A DNA stretch of 64,000 bases from Tengunoibacter tsumagoiensis (GTDB lineage: Bacteria; Chloroflexota; Ktedonobacteria; Ktedonobacterales; Ktedonobacteraceae). The notes beneath the pieces are model-generated. The model was not told the origin of the DNA. It saw only the letters and a program-made list of their open reading frames with translations, and did no database searches. The stretch covers positions 3,037,001 to 3,101,000 of the forward strand of contig NZ_BIFR01000001.1 in assembly GCF_003967535.1 (NCBI RefSeq). The letters are read 5' to 3'. Below, in pieces: positions 25,922 through 34,317 of this stretch. The position numbers and the translations under genes were made by a program. How positions within the stretch are numbered: the first letter of the stretch is position 1; every line of letters begins with the position of its first letter.

Positions 25922-26242
25922 TTATTGCTTCTCTTCAGCCTCCTCTCCTTTTTCGGCATTTGCGATAATATCGCCGTCCTGGAAAAGGATATTTTTTGCC
26001 CCCACACGCCACTTAGGAGTGCGCCGTAGCAGAAATTCTAAATCCATAGAGAAGTGCAGGAACTCTTCTTCTTGCGCGTGTTCCATAATCTTTTTCGCTT
26101 CCGGGTCCTGCTCGACTGAGATCCTCTGCTGATACCAGTTGATCGCTTCGCACTCCTCTTGTAGTGAGGCAATCATGCGAGCAAATGTACGTGTTTCCGC
26201 GCTAAGCTCTGTCGGGGGCTCGTGATATTGATCAAATCCCAT
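25922..26242 (-). CDS. Encapsulated-ferritin-like protein (EncFtn family)
   Basis: Small ferroxidase-type protein of 106 residues matching the encapsulated ferritin family, which forms open rings and normally works inside an encapsulin shell. The sequence opens YHEPPTELSAETR, then SLQEECEAINWYQQR (Glu29, Glu30, Glu32, Trp36, Tyr37) and MEHAQEEEFLHFSM (Glu60, His63). These line up with the residues that form the iron and entry sites in the Rhodospirillum enzyme. The C-terminus is a short Glu/Lys tail with no clear encapsulin-targeting peptide. No encapsulin gene lies in this window. It is convergent with hom. Confidence 0.82.
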   Translation of the reverse strand: MGFDQYHEPPTELSAETRTFARMIASLQEECEAINWYQQRISVEQDPEAKKIMEHAQEEEFLHFSMDLEFLLRRTPKWRVGAKNILFQDGDIIANAEKGEEAEEKQ

Positions 26243-26333
26243 CGTATCATAAAACCTTTCTTGTATTCATTGAAAGATAACCTGTGGCGGCACGCTCTTC
26301 AAGGGAGAATACGTCAAAGATTTTCTGTTCGCT

Positions 26334-27695
26334 TCAATGACCAGGAATCTCGAAGCGCAGACGGACACTGCCGAACGAGAGGAGATCGCCATGGTGAAGG
26401 AGTTCAGCCTTCAGGGGGGGAAGCACAAGCTGGCCCAGACGCGTCTTATTTCTACTTTTGAGATCCTCGATATAGAAAAAAGTCTCTTCAAAGCGAATGC
26501 GAGCGTGCTGGCGAGAGATAGTCATAGTGGGATCCAGTGTGCTGAGATCAAGGTCGGGGCTGACTCCACGTTTGGGGTCGAGCCGGCCAATGATCGTGCT
26601 TTTCTGGGTAATCGCAAACTTTTGGGGCGGGGCATTCTCAGATTCGAAAGAGAGATAGGCATAGATACCATCTGGTGTTGGAATGATAGAAGAGAGCGCG
26701 CCCGTTAGCGTTGTGATAGATCCAGGGGGAATGGTTTGCTGGAGCGCGATATCCAGCTCGGCAACGGATATCTCGGTTGTCAGGTTTGCACCAGGTTGTG
26801 TAGGACGTGTAGGCTCTTTACTTTGAGGAAGCGCCTGAGAGGGCTGATGCAGAGCCTGAGCAACCATTTCCAGGTCGGTATTGAGTAGTTTGAGATCATT
26901 ATAGCGCTGTGCGGGGTCTTTCGATAGCAAACGTTCGACAATCTCTTGCAGGCGCGGAGGAGTATTATAGGTATACTGGTTCATGACTGGTATCGGACTG
27001 GCACTTTGAAGAATGCCCGTCTCAGCCGCCGTCCTACCAACAAAGGGAAGTCGTCCAGTCACCAGATAAAAGAGGAGCAGCCCAAGTTGATAGATATCAC
27101 TGCTGGCTCTCGGGATGCCATCTTTCATATATTCTGGAGAAGTATAGCGGAGATCGATAGCGATAGATGCAGGAGGTTCCTGACCACTGGCCGAACTGAG
27201 ATAGAGCAACAGAGGGCGCAGGCCAATATCATCAATCTGCATGCGATCAGTGATGCCAATAGTATCTATGGTGAGGTTGTGGGGGCGGAGGTCAAGTCCA
27301 GTTAAGCCTCGGGCATGGAAGACCTGAAGACCGCGAGCGACCTGTTGTACTAACTGAATGGCTCGTGTAACCGTAATATCTTCGGTATCAATGACATGCT
27401 GGAGGGTCGTACCGCGTGGAGGATCAGTCGCGATATAGATACGGTTACCATCAATGCCTCCTTGATGGATGCGCAGAACATGGGGAGATTCCAGGGATCG
27501 TCGTTGCTCCAGACTCTGAAAAAATGGTTGTACAGCAAACGTTGAGATAGTGGGGGGTAGCTCAATCACGATTAGCCCGACCACATCATTAGTATTGCGA
27601 TTATAGGCTGTATAGTTGGTGATAGTGCCAATCGTTTTGAGCACCTGTCCAATACGATAGACATCTCCAATAAGGCGAGCATCATGCGCTGACAT
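26334..27695 (-). CDS. Pseudokinase-FHA domain protein
   Basis: Residues about 10-280 have the fold pattern of a PknB-type kinase but lack its catalytic residues: VGLIVIEL stands where VAIKxL carries the lysine, GLDLRPHNL where HRDxKPxN carries the catalytic loop, and DDIGL where DFG should be. Later landmarks remain (RYTSPEYMKDG, SSDIYQLGLLLFYLVTGRLPF). Residues about 350-453 are an FHA domain (IGRLDPKRG, SRQHARI, IEDLKSRNKT), which binds phosphothreonine. A linker of about 70 residues joins them. It is probably a signalling scaffold rather than an enzyme. The ATG follows GGGGGA. It stands after the LCP gene, separated by a very long hairpin. Confidence 0.85.
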   Translation of the reverse strand: MSAHDARLIGDVYRIGQVLKTIGTITNYTAYNRNTNDVVGLIVIELPPTISTFAVQPFFQSLEQRRSLESPHVLRIHQGGIDGNRIYIATDPPRGTTLQHVIDTEDITVTRAIQLVQQVARGLQVFHARGLTGLDLRPHNLTIDTIGITDRMQIDDIGLRPLLLYLSSASGQEPPASIAIDLRYTSPEYMKDGIPRASSDIYQLGLLLFYLVTGRLPFVGRTAAETGILQSASPIPVMNQYTYNTPPRLQEIVERLLSKDPAQRYNDLKLLNTDLEMVAQALHQPSQALPQSKEPTRPTQPGANLTTEISVAELDIALQQTIPPGSITTLTGALSSIIPTPDGIYAYLSFESENAPPQKFAITQKSTIIGRLDPKRGVSPDLDLSTLDPTMTISRQHARIRFEETFFYIEDLKSRNKTRLGQLVLPPLKAELLHHGDLLSFGSVRLRFEIPGH

Positions 27696-27880
27696 GTCGA
27701 TCCCCCTGTGTGCAGGTATTGAAGGCTGCTCAATGTGTGCTAGAAGCCTCTGATACCGTTCGTCGCATTCTCTCTATTTTTGAAAATGGCATTTCCTGAC
27801 CTGCCTATGTGTTTCTCCAGTATATACATCTTTAACTGTTCATGCAATAATGAACATAGGGAAGATACAGAAAGAAATAC

Positions 27881-27946
27881 AGTGTCGCAGGTGTTGCCTG
27901 TACAGTATTTGTTAGCAAATACTGTACAGGCAACACCTGCGACACT
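27881..27946 (-). terminator. 31-bp perfect hairpin after the LCP gene
   Basis: Bases 27881-27911 pair perfectly with 27916-27946 around the 4-base loop TTAG. It lies 21 bases past the LCP stop codon; a weakly T-rich stretch follows in the minus direction. Confidence 0.8.
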
Positions 27947-27966
27947 CAATGACAAAGTCAGGCTGT

Positions 27967-29457
27967 TTAGTTGTAGAGATTCTGCTGGACGTAGGTTTTA
28001 ATGGCATCCCAGTTGCCATCTTTAGCCGTGAGAATGGCCTGTCCTCCGCCTGCATAGGAGTCGACGAGCACATTATCATTGGTCAGACCAATATGGGCTG
28101 TATGAGGATCATTGAGATCCATTTTTGTGGAGAACTCAGCCAGATCGGCCAGCGACATATTGGTATATATGGTCTTCTGTAAGGCATCCATGGCATTAAA
28201 GAGGCTTGGCCATGTGGACCACTGTTTCACTTTAGCCAGGGTTGCTTTCACAATGATCTGCTGACGAGCTGAACGTGCAAAGTCTGTTCCCTCAGCTGGA
28301 TTATCTTCAGAGTGGCGGGCGCGGGCATACTCAATGGCTCGCTCTCCATTCATATGCTGCTGACCCTTGGTAAAACTGACCGTGATCCAGCTGGCATCGA
28401 CATTAGGATCATCATTTTTTGGATAGAGTGAGGTAAATGAATCAGGAACATAGACATCGACTCCGCCAATGGAATCGATCAGATCGCGGAAGCCGGTGAA
28501 GTCAATAGTCATCCAGTATTTTGTGTTCATCCCTGTAATATAATTAATCTTTTCCAGCGCAGCATCTCCACCGGCTTTCTGTCCGGCGATATTAGCTGCT
28601 TTCTGGGCATCATCCTGGTTGCTGCCACTTGCTTTTTGCTTCTGCAATTCTTCGTCATACGCTTTATTATACGAATATGCAAACACTGCATTCATTTTGC
28701 CATAATTGCCAGAGTTAGAGGGAACCTGTACCCACAGGTCGCGGGGAATCGAGACCAGAGAGGTATGGTGGCTCTGTGGTAGAACGCTTACATTCAGGAT
28801 AGAATCCGTCAGAGTTCCACCTTCATGGGATCCTCCACCGTAGCCAAGTACCAGCAGATTGGTGCGCTCGCTGCCGCCCATATACCCGGTCTGTGAGCTT
28901 AAAGGAGACTGCGTTGAGATGGCGGAACCAAAAGCCAGGACATGTTGCAAGAGATTAAAGGCAACGATCACGAGAACGACCACAATGGCCAGTGTGGCAA
29001 GACAACCAATCTTGCCAGCATTTCTTTTTTTGCGTGGGCGAGCTGTCCGTGAGCTCGATGGCTTGTTTCCGATCTGCCCTTGTGATGGGTTCTGGTTAGG
29101 ACGTTGTGGATAGACGGTTGGTGCCTCAGTAGGAGGGCGGTGCGTACTTTGGTGACCACGTTGTGGTGGAGCAGCGGGTGTATGTGGATAGGAGGGCTGA
29201 TTTTGCCCGGCAGGCATATATGGTTGATATGACTCATTCTGTGCGTGTTGCCGGTTCTGTCGTGGTGCCTGATAGGGTTGAGGACCACTGGAAGGTGTGG
29301 CATCTGGCTGATACTGGTAGGGGCGACGTGGCTCCTGCTTAGGTGCATCTTGAAAGCCCCCTAAGATCAACTTTTCTTGTTTGCGATGTGGTTGACCATG
29401 TGAGTGAGATGAATCGGGCTGTGTTGGCTCATCCTCTGAAAAACGAGAATTCGGCAT
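27967..29457 (-). CDS. LytR-CpsA-Psr (LCP) family cell-wall ligase
   Basis: LCP enzymes transfer lipid-linked polymers such as teichoic acid or capsule to peptidoglycan outside the cell. The first 145 residues are a hydrophilic tail rich in Pro, Gln and His (cytoplasmic, disordered). A membrane helix follows (about 148-172: KIGCLATLAIVVVLVIVAFNL). The LCP domain then shows LTDSILNVSVLPQ, HTSLVSIPRDLWVQVP, TIDFTGFRDLIDSIGGVDV, YARARHSEDN and FARSARQQ, with the conserved Arg and Asp residues of the family. AAAGG precedes the ATG. Which polymer it handles is unknown; the large glycan run at 46-59 kb is a candidate source. Confidence 0.9.
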   Translation of the reverse strand: MPNSRFSEDEPTQPDSSHSHGQPHRKQEKLILGGFQDAPKQEPRRPYQYQPDATPSSGPQPYQAPRQNRQHAQNESYQPYMPAGQNQPSYPHTPAAPPQRGHQSTHRPPTEAPTVYPQRPNQNPSQGQIGNKPSSSRTARPRKKRNAGKIGCLATLAIVVVLVIVAFNLLQHVLAFGSAISTQSPLSSQTGYMGGSERTNLLVLGYGGGSHEGGTLTDSILNVSVLPQSHHTSLVSIPRDLWVQVPSNSGNYGKMNAVFAYSYNKAYDEELQKQKASGSNQDDAQKAANIAGQKAGGDAALEKINYITGMNTKYWMTIDFTGFRDLIDSIGGVDVYVPDSFTSLYPKNDDPNVDASWITVSFTKGQQHMNGERAIEYARARHSEDNPAEGTDFARSARQQIIVKATLAKVKQWSTWPSLFNAMDALQKTIYTNMSLADLAEFSTKMDLNDPHTAHIGLTNDNVLVDSYAGGGQAILTAKDGNWDAIKTYVQQNLYN

Positions 29458-29731
29458 GTCCTATCCTTTGCTCTATAAAAAAGAAAAATTGCATATTAGT
29501 AAGTTAGCCATACTACTTTTTGCTACTTGAGAACATCCAAAGAGATATGATGTGTGTGAGCTAAGCAGTTTCGTCTAATCATAAAGACGAATGGAGATAC
29601 AGGAAGTTTCATTGGGCCGCTCTTTTGTGAAAAAATTCACATTCCGGCGCACCTGATGACGTAATTATTCATAGTGCTCCTCTTCAGTATGATCTGTCAG
29701 ATAACTCTCTGTATGAGCCCTGAAAATAGCG

Positions 29732-30466
29732 TTATTGTGCTTGTTGATGGCGGAAAGCTATAATCTCAGCCATAATAGCAAGTGCAATCTCTTCGGGGTT
29801 AGCGGCTCCGATTGGAAGCCCAATGGGACCATGAATGCGTGCCAGTTGTTCTGGGGTGAGGCCCTGACTCTGTAGACGTTTAGCGCGCTCCTGGCTAGTT
29901 TTGCGGCTCCCGATGGCCCCAATATAGCCTACCTGGCGTTCTAACACAACTTTGAGCGTAGGCTCATCAAATTTAGGATCATGGGTAAGGACGGCGATGG
30001 CTGTCGAGGGGGAGAGTCTGCGTTGGGCTAACACCTCATCAGGCCAGGCAACGATGACTTCATCGGCATGAGGAAAGCGTTCTGTGGTTGCAAAGGCGGC
30101 GCGGGCATCGATGATGGTCACGCGATAGTGTAAGGTTTTCGCGATAGTCGTTAAAGGGATAGCGATATGGCCAGCACCTACAATAATTAATTCAGGTGGT
30201 GGAGGAAAGCCCTCAATAAAAATCTCAAATGCCTCATTGGCCAGTTGATAATGATGAAGTTGAGCCGAACCACTCCAGAGTGCCAGTTGTGCATCTGCCT
30301 TGACTTGCGCATCGAGCGTTGCATCTCCGAGGGTCCCGCGAGAGCTAGCATCTGGAAATAGCAGCAGTTTTGCTCCTACGTGGTGAGGTCCACGGACGAG
30401 TGTTGCCAGAGCAATACCCTGTTCCTGAAGAAGATGTGTTTGGAGCTCTGAAAATAGTCCGCTCAT
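29732..30466 (-). CDS. XdhC-family Mo-enzyme maturation protein (CoxF/CoxI-like)
   Basis: XdhC-type proteins bind molybdenum cofactor and help its sulfuration and insertion into hydroxylases. This 244-residue protein has the C-terminal Rossmann domain: ELIIVGAGHIAIPLT, VTIIDARAAFATTERFPHAD, TAIAVLTHDPKFDEPTL, YIGAIGSRKT and GLPIGAANPEEIALAIMAEI. The N-terminal part is a degenerate XdhC/CoxI domain. It is the last gene of the leftward maturation set, 61 bases after the small XdhC-N gene, and probably acts with it on the molybdenum hydroxylase encoded at 35.6-39.5 kb. Confidence 0.88.
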   Translation of the reverse strand: MSGLFSELQTHLLQEQGIALATLVRGPHHVGAKLLLFPDASSRGTLGDATLDAQVKADAQLALWSGSAQLHHYQLANEAFEIFIEGFPPPPELIIVGAGHIAIPLTTIAKTLHYRVTIIDARAAFATTERFPHADEVIVAWPDEVLAQRRLSPSTAIAVLTHDPKFDEPTLKVVLERQVGYIGAIGSRKTSQERAKRLQSQGLTPEQLARIHGPIGLPIGAANPEEIALAIMAEIIAFRHQQAQ

Positions 30467-30527
30467 GACTGTTATCTTTAATCCTTCGTTGTGTTGTTGT
30501 TCTTATTGTTACGTTGGGCTACGATTA

Positions 30528-30860
30528 TTACCAGTCTAAACGTTCGACAAAGACCTGGATGGTACCTCCGCAGGCCAGCCCGATCTGCTCAATGTTCTGT
30601 TCTTCTGTGATGCCAAACTCCAGCAATTGAGGCTGTCCCTTCTTGATCACCTGGAGAGCCGCTTCAACGACGGCTGGTTCGACGCAGCCGTTGCTGACTG
30701 AGCCCGCAAGCTCGCCATGTTCACTGACCGCTAGACGAGCACCGGGACGCCGTGGTGCGGAGCCAGACAGACTGATAACGGTGGCGATTGCGACCTGTTC
30801 GCCACGAGCTTGCCATTGTGCAATCTCTGATAGGATCTCTCTCATTGTTGGCTTCCTCAT
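30528..30860 (-). CDS. XdhC/CoxI N-terminal domain protein
   Basis: A 110-residue protein made only of the N-terminal XdhC/CoxI domain, with GSAPRRPGARLAVSEHGEL, GSVSNGCVE (conserved Cys) and the C-terminal EEQNIEQIGLACGGTIQVF, whose second conserved Cys is also present. It presumably pairs with the separate protein encoded downstream, so the usual XdhC architecture is split over two genes. It starts 27 bases after the CoxE-like gene and belongs to the same transcript. Confidence 0.88.
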   Translation of the reverse strand: MRKPTMREILSEIAQWQARGEQVAIATVISLSGSAPRRPGARLAVSEHGELAGSVSNGCVEPAVVEAALQVIKKGQPQLLEFGITEEQNIEQIGLACGGTIQVFVERLDW

Positions 30861-30887
30861 TTCTGCCCGGGTGGGCTTATGATGACG

Positions 30888-32252
30888 TTAAAGTTTGCGT
30901 TTACTCCAGGCTGCAACTGCCTTGCGACGAGCACCTGCGCTGCGGTCGGGCCGGCTATCGTCGATGGTCGAGAGGAGCTTCCCCAGACTTATGAGACTAT
31001 CGAGATTGTGAGCAGGTAGAAAATCATCTACAAAAGGAAGTGCGGTCTTCATGCCAATCGTTAAGGGGCGATATTCGGGCGAGCCCAGCAATGGGTTAAG
31101 CCAGATCAGGCGATGGCAGCTATGCTGGAGGCGATCCATCTCAATGCGTAGTGTGCCAGCGTCACCACGATCCCAGCCATCGCTGATCAGGAGCACAACA
31201 GCACCATGTCCCAATACCCGTTTGGCCCAGGTATAGTTGAAGTAGTGTAGCGCATCGCCAATCCGTGTGCCGCCAGACCAATCCTGTACTGATTTTGAGA
31301 CATCGCGTACGGCATCATCCACATCGCGTTTTTTGAGTTGACGGGTGACTCTGGTCAGGCGCGTGCCAAAGACAAAAGCCTCGACATTGAACAGACCATT
31401 TGAGATGGTATGAATAAAATGCAGCAATAGCCGCGAGTATAGACTCATTGAGCCACTAATATCGCAGACAATGACCAGTGGACGTGGCTTCTGCTTAATT
31501 TCGCGCCAGGTCAATTCAATCATCTCTGAGCCATATTTTAGATTTTTGCGCACCATGCGGCGCATATCTGTATAACGACCCTGACGTGCAGATGTTTTGC
31601 GATGAGTCATCCGCATGCCTAAATGCCAGCGCATTGCAGCCATGAGCTTCTTCGCTTCCTGTATCTCTTCCCAGCTAAAGTTCTCAAAATCTTTCTGGCG
31701 TAGCTGCTCTAAGGCGCTGTAGGCCGATCCCTGGGGCCTCCCCTCATCTTCATCTCGCTCTGTTCCGGGTTCTTCTCGCTGAAGTGCCGGGCTATTTTTC
31801 ATCTCACCTTTGAGCTCTTTATGGGGCTCGCTCATTGTCATATGTTCAGCCATTCGTCTGCGTTCAGAGGGTGGGAGACGGAGTGGATGTTTCTCGCTTT
31901 TTTCGCCCTTTGCATTCCCTTTCCCCGTCTGGTGGCTTAACTCCTCGCGCATAAACCAGAAATAGTTGAAGAGCTGGTTAAAGATGGTCTCTTGCTCATG
32001 GCGTGTAAGCAGGCAGCATTTTAGCGTCGCATAAAAGTCTTCTTTATTGGTCATATCAATATGGTCGAGCGTCGCAGCGAGATCAATCACTTGATGAGGT
32101 CCAACGTTGATACCGCTCTCCCAGAGCAAGCGTCCAAATTCAGTCAACCGATAGAGGAGCCGATCACCACGCTCAATCTCAAAGGGCTGCAATGGCTCGA
32201 AGGCTTGCTGTGGATCATTGGAGGGTTCAGATGGATCTGGATAGGTTGCCAT
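30888..32252 (-). CDS. VWA-domain protein, CoxE-like
   Basis: CoxE-type proteins work with a MoxR/CoxD ATPase to mature the active site of aerobic CO dehydrogenase or related Mo hydroxylases. Residues about 255-430 form a von Willebrand A domain with the metal site DISGSMS (Asp264, Ser266, Ser268), the Thr in WSGGTRIGDAL and the Asp in LLISDGWDRGD. The N-terminal 240 residues are helical and highly charged, which is usual for CoxE. The 454-residue frame starts 3 bases after the MoxR gene stop, so the two are translationally coupled. Confidence 0.9.
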   Translation of the reverse strand: MATYPDPSEPSNDPQQAFEPLQPFEIERGDRLLYRLTEFGRLLWESGINVGPHQVIDLAATLDHIDMTNKEDFYATLKCCLLTRHEQETIFNQLFNYFWFMREELSHQTGKGNAKGEKSEKHPLRLPPSERRRMAEHMTMSEPHKELKGEMKNSPALQREEPGTERDEDEGRPQGSAYSALEQLRQKDFENFSWEEIQEAKKLMAAMRWHLGMRMTHRKTSARQGRYTDMRRMVRKNLKYGSEMIELTWREIKQKPRPLVIVCDISGSMSLYSRLLLHFIHTISNGLFNVEAFVFGTRLTRVTRQLKKRDVDDAVRDVSKSVQDWSGGTRIGDALHYFNYTWAKRVLGHGAVVLLISDGWDRGDAGTLRIEMDRLQHSCHRLIWLNPLLGSPEYRPLTIGMKTALPFVDDFLPAHNLDSLISLGKLLSTIDDSRPDRSAGARRKAVAAWSKRKL

Positions 32253-32255
32253 AAC

Positions 32256-33164
32256 TCAGATCCCTCGTGTTTTTTGCAGCAGTTTATGCAGATCGACTCC
32301 GCCAACCTTAAGGATATCGTCCTGATATTTGAGCAGGGAACCCAATGTATCGCGAACCGTCTCATCGACCAATTCACTCTGTTTTAGTGCCAGCAAAGAG
32401 CTCAACCAGTCAAGTGTCTCAGAGACGCCAGGAGCTTTATAGAGCTCGATACTGCGGAGTGTATGGACAAACTGACAGACCTGTCTGGCCAGCTGCTCTG
32501 GTGCCTCGGGTAAGCGTGCCAGGACAATCTGATATTCCTTCTCAAGAGAGGGAAAGTCGATCCAATAGTAGAGGCAGCGGCGACGTAAAGCATCATGGAT
32601 CTCACGCGTTCGATTGGAGGTTATAATCACAATGGGAGGCTCTTTGGCCTGAATCGTTCCAATCTCGGGGATCGTAATCTGGAAATCTGAGAGCAGTTCA
32701 AGCAAGTAGGCTTCAAACTCCTCATCGCTGCGGTCGAGCTCATCGATTAAGAGCACAGGTGGAGTGAGATTGGAGGGATCAATGGCTTGCAGAAGAGGGC
32801 GTTGCATAAGAAAATCAGGGCCAAAGATCTCTTTTGTCTCCATCTGTGTGTTCAGGCCACGCCCTTCAAGCATGCGAATATGGAGCATCTGTCGCGTATA
32901 GTTCCATTCGTAGACTGCTGTGCTAATATCGATCCCTTCATAGCATTGGAGGCGTAGCAGGCGTGTATTAAGCAAGGATGAGAGCACTTTGGCGATCTCT
33001 GTCTTGCCTACTCCAGGCTCCCCCTCAAGTAAGAGGGGTTTTCGCTGTTTGAGAGCCAGATAGATAGCAGTAGCGAGACTGCGATCAGCAATATATGAGT
33101 GAGCAAACATAGCACGCTGTATATCATCGATAGAAGAAAATTTGGTTGACAGATCCTGCTCCAA
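32256..33164 (-). CDS. MoxR-family AAA+ ATPase, CoxD-like
   Basis: Chaperone-like AAA+ ATPase of 302 residues. Walker A is GEPGVGKTE (48-56), Walker B VLLIDELD (137-144), sensor region PIVIITSNRTREIHDALRRR. In cox operons CoxD partners the VWA protein CoxE and is needed for active-site assembly; the immediate CoxE neighbour supports this role. Translation starts at TTG 33164, 6 bases after GGAGG. A likely promoter lies at 33222-33251, so the maturation genes can be transcribed separately from the structural genes. Confidence 0.9.
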   Translation of the reverse strand: MEQDLSTKFSSIDDIQRAMFAHSYIADRSLATAIYLALKQRKPLLLEGEPGVGKTEIAKVLSSLLNTRLLRLQCYEGIDISTAVYEWNYTRQMLHIRMLEGRGLNTQMETKEIFGPDFLMQRPLLQAIDPSNLTPPVLLIDELDRSDEEFEAYLLELLSDFQITIPEIGTIQAKEPPIVIITSNRTREIHDALRRRCLYYWIDFPSLEKEYQIVLARLPEAPEQLARQVCQFVHTLRSIELYKAPGVSETLDWLSSLLALKQSELVDETVRDTLGSLLKYQDDILKVGGVDLHKLLQKTRGI

Positions 33165-33221
33165 TAGAAGCCTCCAGACATGAACTAGTGGTGATCCTTA
33201 CAGAGAAAGAGATTATGCTTT

Positions 33222-33251
33222 ATTCTAAGCTATCATGAAGGCGATCTGCAA
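33222..33251 (-). promoter_or_regulatory. Possible promoter of the maturation genes
   Basis: On the minus strand TTGCAG (33246-33251), an 18-base spacer and TAGAAT (33222-33227) form a plausible housekeeping promoter 58 bases upstream of the MoxR start. Confidence 0.4.
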
Positions 33252-33426
33252 CCTTCCCAAACTGTGCGGAAAATTGAGCTTATCTTGCTTCTGTCTGTAC
33301 GTATGGGTTCAGTCCAGGCTCAGGCGTCCTGGAGGACGAAGAGCTCAGCGTTGTATGATCTGTGTGTGAACATTGTAAATCAAACAAGTCTCTCAAAGAG
33401 CAGTCTGTTGAGTGAAGGCGAGATAG

Positions 33427-34074
33427 GTGATGGAGAACGAGCTAATAACTATTTTTGATGAGCAGCGGCAACGAATTGGCGTGGGAACACGTGCAGAGGT
33501 ACATGCAAAGGGATACTGGCATGAGACCTTTCACTGCTGGTTCGTATCAGTAGAGTATGGGAAGCTCTATCTTCTCTTTCAACGCCGGTCTGCACAGAAG
33601 AAGGAGTATCCCAATCAATTGGATATTACCGCTGCTGGTCATTTGCTGGCTACCGAGACAGTAGCGGATGGTGTACGTGAGCTCGAAGAAGAGTTGGGTA
33701 TCAAGCTGCGCTTTCAAGATCTTACCGAAATCGGCATTATTAAAGGGATGAACATTATCAGAGATGCGAGTTCTCGCATCATCATAGATGATCGCGAGTT
33801 CTGTCATGTTTTTCTCTATTATTTGCAGTCCCCGATTGAGAATCTTGTGTTGCAAGAGGAGGAAGTTGCTGGCATTATTAAAGTTGAAATACAAGATTTT
33901 GAACGGTTGATTGATCAGGAGTGTCAGCACATTATCGGGTATCGATATGAGTTTCATGTGGATGGGGAGCGATGCTGGCAGCAGGAGATCCTGAAGAGAG
34001 ACGATTTTTGCCCACATAGTCAGTCTTATTACCAGCAGGTAATTTATGCAGCCAGGTCAATATTTGCTCAATAA
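33427..34074 (+). CDS. Nudix hydrolase (YfcD/IDI-like)
   Basis: Nudix enzyme of about 215 residues, likely hydrolysing a nucleoside diphosphate-X or isoprenoid-like diphosphate. It reads FDEQRQRIGVGTRAEVHAKG, WHETFHCWFVS and the Nudix box from GHLLATE to RELEEELGI. The box has six residues rather than the standard seven between the first Glu and the Arg-Glu pair, a contraction I believe occurs in this subfamily. Start is GTG 33427 or ATG 33430. It is the only rightward gene inside the Mo-hydroxylase region and has no evident link to it. Confidence 0.82.
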   Translation: MMENELITIFDEQRQRIGVGTRAEVHAKGYWHETFHCWFVSVEYGKLYLLFQRRSAQKKEYPNQLDITAAGHLLATETVADGVRELEEELGIKLRFQDLTEIGIIKGMNIIRDASSRIIIDDREFCHVFLYYLQSPIENLVLQEEEVAGIIKVEIQDFERLIDQECQHIIGYRYEFHVDGERCWQQEILKRDDFCPHSQSYYQQVIYAARSIFAQ

Positions 34075-34156
34075 GAGAGTTTTTTCTAGCGCAGAAGCGT
34101 ATATGCTTCTTTTGGCTGCTTTGTAGAACCAGATAGTAGAACAGATGGAGAGAAGA

Positions 34157-34190
34157 GCCCCTTCTCCTCACTCGAGCGAGGAGAAGGGGC
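34157..34190. terminator. GC-rich hairpin between convergent Nudix and aminopeptidase genes
   Basis: A perfect 13-bp stem (34157-34169 with 34178-34190); the 8-base interior contains the palindrome CTCGAG, so nearly all 34 bases are symmetric. It lies between convergent gene ends. Confidence 0.65.
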
Positions 34191-34317
34191 CAGAGACATT
34201 GGAATCTTGCATTCCGCCCATCGATGGTCATTTCAAAAGAGCGACTTGATAAAGCGGCAGCTATGGCAGGCTTTGTGTGTAAAAGCTCAATCAAGATCTC
34301 GCTATTTTTAGCGAAAG

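Noticed and set aside
33646..33710. Defective Nudix box
   Set aside because: One residue fewer than the textbook spacing, but the Arg-Glu-x-x-Glu-Glu core is intact and I believe a whole subfamily has this spacing, so it is not evidence of a dead enzyme.
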